DNA of 11,990 bases from Gulosibacter massiliensis. GTDB lineage: Bacteria > Actinomycetota > Actinomycetes > Actinomycetales > Microbacteriaceae. The notes under the pieces are model-generated. The model had not been told where the DNA came from. It searched no databases and saw only the letters and a program-made list of their open reading frames with translations. Both the position numbers and the translations under genes were made by a program. Where the stretch lies: positions 1-11,990 of the forward strand of contig CAMDKN010000023.1 in NCBI GenBank assembly GCA_945901035.1, in the 5' to 3' direction. Shown in pieces: positions 8,201 to 11,990 of this stretch (position 1 is the first letter of the stretch; each line of letters begins with the position of its first letter).

Positions 8201-8766
8201 GTCAGGTTCGCCTGCATCGCCTCAAGTTTTCGGACCGTCTTTTCTTTACGGCGACGGTGTTTGAGGATTCCGGCGGCCTCTTCGATGAATTCGCGGCGAT
8301 CCTCGGGGGTTGCCGACAGGACGGTGTCCAATCGTCCCTGACCGACGATTACGTGCATTTCCCGACCGAGACCCGAATCCGACAACAGTTCCTGAACGTC
8401 GAGGAGTCGGCACGACTCGCCGTTGATGGCGTATTCGGACTGACCGTTGCGAAAAAGAATTCGCGAAATCGTGACCTCGGTGTAGTCAATCGGCAGTGCG
8501 CCGTCCGAGTTGTCGATGGTAAGGATGACCTCGGCTCGACCGAGGGGGCCGCGAGTGTCGGTTCCCGCAAAGATGACGTCGTCCATCTTGCCGCCGCGGA
8601 GCGTCTTGGCGCCCTGCTCGCCCATCACCCAGGCGAGTGCGTCGACCACGTTGGACTTCCCCGACCCGTTCGGGCCGACGACAGCGGTGACCCCGGGTTC
8701 GAACTGGAAGGTCGTTGGTTGAGCGAACGACTTGAAGCCCTTGAGGGTCAGGGACTTCAGGAACAT
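5272..8766 (-). CDS. smc: Chromosome segregation/condensation ATPase SMC
   Basis: SMC forms the ATP-driven ring that, with ScpA and ScpB, extrudes loops and organises the chromosome. The protein has 1164 residues, full length for the family. The N-terminal head starts FLKSLTLKGFKSFAQ and has the Walker A GPNGSGKSN (31-39) and QGRLDTVL (143-150). Coiled coil runs about 170-490, the globular hinge about 497-640 with Gly-rich turns (GVSGLLAHTYVAED, 587-600), and the return coil about 645-1000. The C-terminal head has the ABC signature LSGGERSLA (1069-1077), Walker B FYILDEVEAALDD (1093-1105) and the ITHQKRTME switch (1127-1135). The frame is open 32 codons upstream, but the family N-terminus begins at the ATG at 8766. 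mutM lies upstream and ftsY downstream. No break or frameshift is visible. Confidence 0.98.
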   Translation of the reverse strand: MFLKSLTLKGFKSFAQPTTFQFEPGVTAVVGPNGSGKSNVVDALAWVMGEQGAKTLRGGKMDDVIFAGTDTRGPLGRAEVILTIDNSDGALPIDYTEVTISRILFRNGQSEYAINGESCRLLDVQELLSDSGLGREMHVIVGQGRLDTVLSATPEDRREFIEEAAGILKHRRRKEKTVRKLEAMQANLTRLNDLSGEIRRQLKPLGKQAEVAREAQNIAAIVRDARARIIASDVVALRRDINDHQNTETERQTERIAVSDQLDHVSLRIRTLEQELTSDAVDAHRRVSFELEQVRERFRNLNQIIRDRITLLSQDVAESTPLLAISDEMVDAARAEVVALELQVSDMESKVGSAAAATAEAAANLDAMDAAIAEQGARITQHDRDRAALEGRVDLARSRVAGAQGELLRNESAREAAALRQTEAESALSEIEDAPGGTNSELETAVTTADGRVLDLQSAVDSDRESLHTLERERDALAARVSALSSALESTDGRGSVTGRKGIRGLVADHITVTPGFEAAIAAALGGLADAILADSRDSALDALAHATTTDAGRVEVVLADTDGSALSVTTISGVQSAIEVVAGPAGVSGLLAHTYVAEDLAAARAAWPAMVKAGIADSAVVVTRAGEVLTRFVLRGGHGAQRSRIELAGERDEAKERLETVSTDIERRRNALDTQREELQTAKTVAQTALAELRAADTRNAEIISEKSRLRAQADAAASEIERITAALDKATTAVDEADAQLGEAVRALDAFLAAPRPALDASSRESALLALDTARATELQVRIDMETVRERVRSERDRADEMARTLESDRAAAAERAAQRVHRRTQLENAERSSTDIPPILAALDASVAEAHVKLADAERVRAASSGELTDLRARESELRQRLTSVKDGVHGLEMQIYEKKLHLGNLLEKAADEMALTEQVLVDEYGPDTLVPMLEGAPVPFTRAEQEARLKDAERSMDQLGRINPLALEEFAALEQRHQFLTEQLADLDSTRTDLLQIIDELDDRMQSIFIDAFRDTKAAFDRILPLLFPGGTGHLTLTDPDAPLTTGIEVSVKPAGKKIERLSLLSGGERSLAAVALLVAIFKARPSPFYILDEVEAALDDANLGRLLSIFEELRASSQLVIITHQKRTMEIADALYGVSMRGDGVSAVVGQRIATPVEA

Positions 8767-8792
8767 TCCTCCATTATCTCGAACCCGCGGGT
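8767..8792 (-). promoter_or_regulatory. smc start region: -10-like box, adjacent GGAGGA and 10-bp palindrome
   Basis: On the minus strand GATAAT (8773-8778) is followed directly by GGAGGA and then the smc ATG. GATAAT matches 5 of 6 bases of TATAAT and would place the start of transcription at about the ATG. GGAGGA is a perfect SD core but touches the ATG, closer than normal for ribosome binding. A perfect palindrome ACCCGCGGGT (8783-8792) lies where the promoter spacer would be. No convincing -35 box is visible. Read this as a candidate promoter, not a proven one. Confidence 0.35.
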
Positions 8793-8798
8793 GTCCCC

Positions 8799-9683
8799 CT
8801 AACGCCGGGTGCGGACCGCTCGCTGGCACCGCGGGCAGAAGTGCGAGGACCGGTTCTGCCACGGTTCCCGAACGATGAGCGTGTCACAGCGCGCACAGGG
8901 CTTACCCGCCTGGCCGTAGGCGTTGAGTGACACGTCGAAGTAGCCCGACTCGCCGTTGACATTGACGTACAGAGCGTCGAACGACGTTCCGCCAGCGACG
9001 AGCGCCGTGGACATCACGCCTCGAACCGCGTCAAACAGCCGGCGGTAATCGATGGGTCGGATGCGATCCGCGGGCGTTGCATAGTGAATCCCCGCTGCCC
9101 ACAGCGCCTCGTCGGCATAGATGTTTCCGATACCCGACACAAGGTTTTGGTTGAGCATCGCAATCTTGACCCCGGTGGTGCGATTTCGGAACGCGGCGAC
9201 GAGCGCGTCGATGTTCAACGCGGGGTCGAGGATGTCCCTGGCGATGTGGGTGACCGAGGACGGTATCCGGGTGGACTCCGAGCCGAGCCCAGCCGGTACG
9301 CCGTCGGCGACGTCGACGAGCGAGTCGATGGCGAGAGACCCGAACAGACGCTGATCGACAAACGCGACGGGCGACTGTCCGTCTAAAACGAGACGGACGC
9401 GTTCGTGTCGAATCGGCTCACCGTCGACGACGCGAATCTGTCCGCTCATGCCGAGGTGAATGACCAGTGCGTCCCCGCTGTCCAGCGGACACCAGACGAA
9501 CTTGCCGCGCCGAACCGCGGCGTCGATTCGCGACCCCGACAGTGTCGAGGCGAAATTCTGGGCGCTGCCCGGATGGCGCTTTAGCGCGCGGGCATCACGC
9601 ACGAGCACATCGGTGACCGTCGCGCCAACGAGGTGGGTGAGAAGCCCGCGGCGGACGACCTCAACCTCGGGCAGTTCCGGCAT
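8799..9683 (-). CDS. mutM: Formamidopyrimidine-DNA glycosylase MutM (Fpg)
   Basis: MutM removes 8-oxoguanine and formamidopyrimidines from DNA and nicks the backbone by beta/delta elimination. The protein has 294 residues. The catalytic N-terminus PELPEVE is intact (Pro2 nucleophile, Glu3), with beta-hairpin Lys61 in RRGKFVW and HLGMSGQ (76-82). The helix-two-turn-helix contains LNQNLVSGIGNIYADEALW (177-195). The C-terminal zinc finger has C263 and C266 (PCARC), then C283 and C286 (FCPRC), with Arg278 at the DNA-binding position. All key residues are present, so it should be active Fpg rather than the Nei paralogue. It starts 3 nt after the rnc stop with a good AGGA site, so it is co-transcribed with rnc; smc follows after 32 nt. 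Confidence 0.97.
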   Translation of the reverse strand: MPELPEVEVVRRGLLTHLVGATVTDVLVRDARALKRHPGSAQNFASTLSGSRIDAAVRRGKFVWCPLDSGDALVIHLGMSGQIRVVDGEPIRHERVRLVLDGQSPVAFVDQRLFGSLAIDSLVDVADGVPAGLGSESTRIPSSVTHIARDILDPALNIDALVAAFRNRTTGVKIAMLNQNLVSGIGNIYADEALWAAGIHYATPADRIRPIDYRRLFDAVRGVMSTALVAGGTSFDALYVNVNGESGYFDVSLNAYGQAGKPCARCDTLIVREPWQNRSSHFCPRCQRAVRTRR

Positions 9684-9686
9684 CGT

Positions 9687-10379
9687 CTATCCTGCAAATT
9701 TCGCCAGCGCGGCCATCGCCGCGTTCGCTTCGGCGGCCTTTTTACTCGAACCGCTCCCCGCACCCACGACGACGCCGTCGCTCGACACGGTGGCGTGGAA
9801 CGTGCGGGCGTGTTCGGGCCCTTCGCCGTCGACATCGTAAACAGGCTTGCCCATCGCGTGACGGTCACAGTGTTCCTGCAGTGCGGTTTTGTGGTCCATC
9901 GACAGTCCGAACCGATCGGCCTGGTCGAACAGGGGACCAACCAGTCGAATCACGAGTTCCATGGCGGCGGGTTGACCGTGACTGAGGAACGTCGCTCCGA
10001 TGAGCGATTCGACGACGTCGGCGAGGAGCGACGATTTGTCGTGTCCACCGGTCGCGATTTCCCCGTTACCCAGCCGGAGAAAAGCGCCGAGTCCGATCGA
10101 CCGCGCAACTTCGGCCAACGCGAGTGTGCTCACCAGCGCCGCACGCCGCTTGGACAGTTCGCCCTCGGGCAGGTCGCGAAACCGCTCGAACAATTCGAGG
10201 GTGATCGCCTGCTGGAGGATGGCGTCCCCGAGGAACTCGAGTCGTTCGTAGTGTGTTCCGCCGTGTTCGTACGCGAACGACCGATGGGTCAGCGCCTGCA
10301 CCAACAGATCCGCGGGAATCGACACACCGAGAATCCCGGCCAATTCGGCGGGGTCGCGGAACGCGGAAGAGTTCGTCAT
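9687..10379 (-). CDS. rnc: Ribonuclease III
   Basis: RNase III cuts double-stranded RNA, processing rRNA precursors and structured mRNAs. The protein has 230 residues. The endonuclease domain (about 1-150) has the signature ERLEFLGDA (45-53), giving E45, E48 and D52, and LADVVESLIGA (119-129), giving D121 and E124; together these supply the acidic metal-binding residues. The double-stranded RNA-binding domain (about 160-229) has DHKTALQE (162-169) and GSGSSKKAAEANAAMAAL (208-225). The ATG at 10379 has no SD; instead a strong hairpin ends 8 nt before it. It follows rpmF after 57 nt and is followed by mutM after 3 nt. The order DUF177-rpmF-rnc-mutM-smc is typical for Actinobacteria. The hairpin suggests self-regulation, as known for E. 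coli rnc, although the sequences are unrelated. Confidence 0.97.
   Translation of the reverse strand: MTNSSAFRDPAELAGILGVSIPADLLVQALTHRSFAYEHGGTHYERLEFLGDAILQQAITLELFERFRDLPEGELSKRRAALVSTLALAEVARSIGLGAFLRLGNGEIATGGHDKSSLLADVVESLIGATFLSHGQPAAMELVIRLVGPLFDQADRFGLSMDHKTALQEHCDRHAMGKPVYDVDGEGPEHARTFHATVSSDGVVVGAGSGSSKKAAEANAAMAALAKFAG
9690..9693 (-). promoter_or_regulatory. Ribosome binding site of mutM
   Basis: AGGA on the minus strand lies 6 nt before the ATG at 9683, inside the last codons of rnc. It supports this start and points to translation from the rnc transcript. Confidence 0.65.
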
Positions 10380-10387
10380 GGGAAAGA

Positions 10388-10426
10388 CAACAGCGCGCCG
10401 GAACTCATCGTTCAGACGCGCCGTCG
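10388..10426 (-). promoter_or_regulatory. Long hairpin in the rpmF-rnc gap (candidate RNase III site or attenuator)
   Basis: In the minus-strand RNA the arm CGACGGCGCGUCUGAAC (10426-10410) pairs with GUUCCGGCGCGCUGUUG (10404-10388) around a 5-nt loop GAUGA. Of 17 facing positions 13 are Watson-Crick, 3 are G-U and 1 is a C-U mismatch. The three wobble pairs would be A-C mismatches on the opposite strand, so the fold belongs to the sense transcript. It begins 11 nt after the rpmF stop and ends 8 nt before the rnc ATG. The bases after it (UCUUUCCC) are only mildly U-rich, so a full terminator is unlikely; attenuation or RNase III cleavage fits better. Confidence 0.65.
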
Positions 10427-10437
10427 ATCATCACAAA

Positions 10438-10641
10438 TTAGACGTCAGCGACCTTGCGGCCCTTGTACTCCATGAACAAGGCGGTTCCGACGGAGTCGGT
10501 CACGACCTTGGCGCGGTGCGGAAGGCTGTACACGGTCTTGCCGTTTTCCACGGTCTTGACGAGGGTGGGCAACTCGGCCTTCCACTGCGAACGACGCGAG
10601 CGCGTGTTGGAACGCGACTGTTTGCGCTTGGGAACTGCCAT
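10438..10641 (-). CDS. rpmF: 50S ribosomal protein L32, cysteine-free form
   Basis: L32 is a small protein of the large ribosomal subunit near the exit tunnel. The 67-residue product has the family N-terminus [20 protein letters not shown]. It has no cysteine at all, so it is the zinc-independent form rather than the one with two CXXC pairs. The C-terminal half ([21 protein letters not shown]) is, from memory, characteristic of Microbacteriaceae and relatives. The start at 10641 is set by the conserved MAVPKR and by an AGAGGA site 7 nt ahead. It begins 2 nt after the DUF177 stop; DUF177-rpmF pairing is widespread in bacteria. Confidence 0.96.
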   Translation of the reverse strand: MAVPKRKQSRSNTRSRRSQWKAELPTLVKTVENGKTVYSLPHRAKVVTDSVGTALFMEYKGRKVADV

Positions 10642-10643
10642 GA

Positions 10644-11201
10644 TTATGTCCTCTTCTTGGCGGCCGGTTTTGTGGCCGTGGTCGTTGTGTCGGAGGCCAA
10701 CGCCTCCAGTGCCGCCCACCGCGGATCGATGTCCGACGATGTTGCCGAACGGGGCTCCGTCAGTTTCTCGCCCGTTTCCGGATCGAGCCCCAAACAGTCC
10801 TCGTTGCACAGCGGTTGGAACGGCAGTTCTAACACCACCGCGTCTCGAACAAGCGGTTCACAATCCACGTGGTTGTCGTGAACCGAGAATTCGAGTTCCT
10901 CTGTAGGAGAATACGCGAAAAGTTCCTGGAATTCCACTTCGATGGGCAGGCTGACCTCGTCGAGGCAGCGAACACACTCGCCGGAAGCGACGGTCGACAC
11001 CTCGGCGGACACGAGAATTCCATCGTGGAGCCCTTCGAGGCGGACATCCATCACGATCGGTGTTCCCTCGGCGATGAAGGCGATGCCTTCACCCAACCGG
11101 TCGGGTGCGGGGAATTCGAGGTGCTTTTCTCGGTCTTCTCCGGTGCGATGTGACACATCAAACACGTTGATGTGAAACGGGTTAGAGGACGACGTCTTCA
11201 C
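10644..11201 (-). CDS. DUF177 (YceD-like) protein linked to rpmF
   Basis: This 185-residue protein belongs to the DUF177/YceD family, nearly always encoded just before rpmF; plant and bacterial members are implicated in 23S rRNA or 50S maturation. Visible hallmarks are [20 protein letters not shown] (74-93), with C76 and C79, [20 protein letters not shown] (113-132), with C132, and the closing [10 protein letters not shown] (159-168). The region that often reads CPXCG in this family is LDPETG here, so only C132 and C136 remain of the second cysteine cluster. A Thr/Ala/Lys-rich tail follows. The start is a GTG at 11201 with no SD; TACCCT lies 6 nt upstream. No better start is seen downstream before the conserved NPFHINV segment. 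It precedes rpmF by 2 nt, so the two are co-transcribed. Confidence 0.87.
   Translation of the reverse strand: MKTSSSNPFHINVFDVSHRTGEDREKHLEFPAPDRLGEGIAFIAEGTPIVMDVRLEGLHDGILVSAEVSTVASGECVRCLDEVSLPIEVEFQELFAYSPTEELEFSVHDNHVDCEPLVRDAVVLELPFQPLCNEDCLGLDPETGEKLTEPRSATSSDIDPRWAALEALASDTTTTATKPAAKKRT
10649..10654 (-). promoter_or_regulatory. Ribosome binding site of rpmF
   Basis: AGAGGA on the minus strand lies 7 nt before the ATG at 10641, inside the last codons of the DUF177 gene. It supports the short 67-residue L32 over the longer open frame that continues upstream. Confidence 0.7.
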
Positions 11202-11207
11202 CCGTTA

Positions 11208-11213
11208 AGGGTA
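11208..11213 (-). promoter_or_regulatory. -10-like box ahead of the DUF177 start
   Basis: TACCCT on the minus strand matches TANNNT and lies 6 nt before the GTG at 11201, the spacing of a leaderless transcript. I see no good -35 box 16-18 bp upstream, so this is weak. The 33-nt gap between coaD and this gene has no SD. Confidence 0.3.
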
Positions 11214-11234
11214 ATGGCTCGTCGCCGCGGAACG

Positions 11235-11726
11235 CTACGAAAACTCGTCGGAATTCAAAAAACGCGAAACCGCGGCGGGGACGTAGGGCGAAACGTCCCC
11301 ACCCAACGCCGCAACCTGCCGAACCAGCGACGACGAGACGTGACTGTTCGCGGGGTTGGGTAAGACGAACACGGTCTCGATTCCAGCGAGGTCCCGGTTG
11401 ACGATCGCCATCGGCGTCTCGTAGGTCACATCGACCTCGGTCCGGATGCCTTTGACGATCGCATTCGCGCCGACCTCCTGGCAATAATCGACGAGCAGTC
11501 CGACACTCCAACTGGTCACGGTCACTCGATCGGCGATACCCGCTTCGGCCAGAGATTGTTCGATGAGTTCCACTCGCCTCGTGACCGGCAACAACGCCGA
11601 CTTACTGGGGTTGTGGACCACGACGACATGGACCGCGTCGAAGAGGTTGCGGGCGCGCTCCACCACATCGAGGTGTCCGAGTGTGACGGGGTCGAACGAA
11701 CCGGGAACCACGGCGAGCGAAGGCAT
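11235..11726 (-). CDS. coaD: Phosphopantetheine adenylyltransferase CoaD
   Basis: CoaD joins 4'-phosphopantetheine and ATP to make dephospho-CoA, the penultimate step of CoA synthesis, in the cytoplasm. The 163-residue protein is the normal bacterial length. It has the nucleotidyltransferase motif [12 protein letters not shown] (9-20) with the TXGH His18, [13 protein letters not shown] (39-51), [12 protein letters not shown] (92-103) equivalent to the family RGLR motif, MAIVNRDL (106-113), ETVFVLP (117-123) and the ATP-binding SSSLVR (131-136). The first residue of the RGLR motif is Lys here, a mild change. The ATG at 11726 directly begins the conserved N-terminus. There is no SD but a good promoter lies just upstream. 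recG ends 31 nt upstream, a common actinobacterial order. Confidence 0.97.
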   Translation of the reverse strand: MPSLAVVPGSFDPVTLGHLDVVERARNLFDAVHVVVVHNPSKSALLPVTRRVELIEQSLAEAGIADRVTVTSWSVGLLVDYCQEVGANAIVKGIRTEVDVTYETPMAIVNRDLAGIETVFVLPNPANSHVSSSLVRQVAALGGDVSPYVPAAVSRFLNSDEFS

Positions 11727-11732
11727 AGACCC

Positions 11733-11761
11733 AGCGTAATCGCGGAGGGCGAACCTGTCAG
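11733..11761 (-). promoter_or_regulatory. Candidate coaD promoter giving a leaderless transcript
   Basis: CTGACA (11756-11761) matches 5 of 6 bases of TTGACA. Exactly 17 bp downstream lies TACGCT (11733-11738), which fits TANNNT. Six nt separate the -10 box from the coaD ATG, so the expected first base of the RNA is the A of the ATG. The -35 box overlaps the recG stop codon. This is the best promoter match in the window and probably drives coaD, DUF177 and rpmF, and perhaps rnc-mutM. Confidence 0.55.
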
Positions 11762-11990
11762 TTTTTCCCCAAAAATTCTCGCTCGCGTTGCGACAATCGA
11801 CGCTCGAGGGCTTCCCGCAGAGCGGCGTGATCCGCCAGGGTCGGATCCGCTACCAATACGGCTGCCGCGTGTGACCGCGCGGCGTCGATGACCTCGCCAT
11901 CAACCGTGACCCGCACCAACACCAAGCCGCTCCGTCCTCCCGATTGGCTCTCTCCCAGCACATCCCCCTCGTGGCGCAACTCGAGGTCCT
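11758..11990 (-). CDS. recG: ATP-dependent DNA helicase RecG, C-terminal end (partial)
   Basis: Only the last 76 residues are in the window; the gene continues beyond the right edge. RecG remodels stalled forks and Holliday junctions. The visible part opens with [20 protein letters not shown], the conserved C-terminal helicase motif usually written DLxxRGxGDxxGxxQSG, followed by [17 protein letters not shown] and a helical C-terminal end ([16 protein letters not shown]). A His replaces the usual Gly after the first Arg. The stop is TGA. The recG-coaD order supports the call. Confidence 0.9.
   Translation of the reverse strand, partial: DLELRHEGDVLGESQSGGRSGLVLVRVTVDGEVIDAARSHAAAVLVADPTLADHAALREALERRLSQREREFLGKN

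Noticed and set aside
8767..8862. 32-codon upstream extension of SMC
   Set aside because: It overlaps the end of mutM and does not resemble the SMC N-terminus, which starts at the ATG at 8766.
10642..10809. 56-codon upstream extension of L32
   Set aside because: It overlaps the DUF177 gene in another frame; L32 begins at the conserved MAVPKR with its own SD.
11198..11214. Small hairpin covering the DUF177 GTG start (TTACCC/GGGTGA)
   Set aside because: Six pairs with one wobble is weak, and it overlaps the putative -10 box, so it would not be in a leaderless RNA.
1..11990. Mobile element, CRISPR, defence or biosynthetic system
   Set aside because: All genes are conserved housekeeping genes on one strand with tight spacing; no transposase, integrase, direct repeats with spacers or abrupt composition change was seen.

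Overview
The window is a single block of about 12 kb in which every convincing gene lies on the minus strand. Read in the direction of transcription the order is recG (3' end only), coaD, a DUF177/YceD gene, rpmF, rnc, mutM, smc, ftsY, a gamma-carbonic-anhydrase-like gene, ffh, then a 221-base gap with a promoter and a structured leader, then rpsP, khpA, rimM and trmD. This is the conserved actinobacterial housekeeping neighbourhood. By-eye GC is near 60%. The cysteine-free L32, the acidic C-terminal tail on S16 and the TrmD sequence fit Actinobacteria and most resemble Microbacteriaceae. The family is an inference, and I cannot name a genus.

Region 26-2297 is the rpsP operon: ribosomal protein S16, the KH-domain RNA chaperone KhpA, the 30S maturation factor RimM and the tRNA m1G37 methyltransferase TrmD. 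Spacing is tight, with a TAATG stop/start overlap between khpA and rimM. Upstream of rpsP I see a candidate promoter and a leader of about 114 bases with mutually exclusive hairpins.

Region 2298-5261 carries both signal-recognition GTPases, Ffh and its receptor FtsY, with a small hexapeptide-repeat gamma-carbonic-anhydrase-like gene between them. Region 5272-8766 is full-length smc for chromosome organisation. Region 8799-11990 holds DNA repair (mutM, the recG tail), RNA processing (rnc), the large-subunit protein L32 (rpmF), DUF177 and CoA synthesis (coaD).

There is no mobile element, CRISPR array, rRNA, tRNA or defence island here, and I do not see a wholly new gene system. What deserves attention is at the RNA and regulatory level. 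(1) A 39-nt near-perfect hairpin sits between rpmF and rnc, and its G-U pairs form only in the sense transcript; it is a candidate for RNase III autoregulation or attenuation. (2) Several starts lack a Shine-Dalgarno (SD) sequence but have a TANNNT-like hexamer 6-7 nt upstream, the layout of leaderless transcripts; the best case is coaD, with a near-consensus -35 at 17 bp. (3) The rpsP leader could switch between folds. (4) TrmD has Glu where the catalytic Asp169 normally sits.
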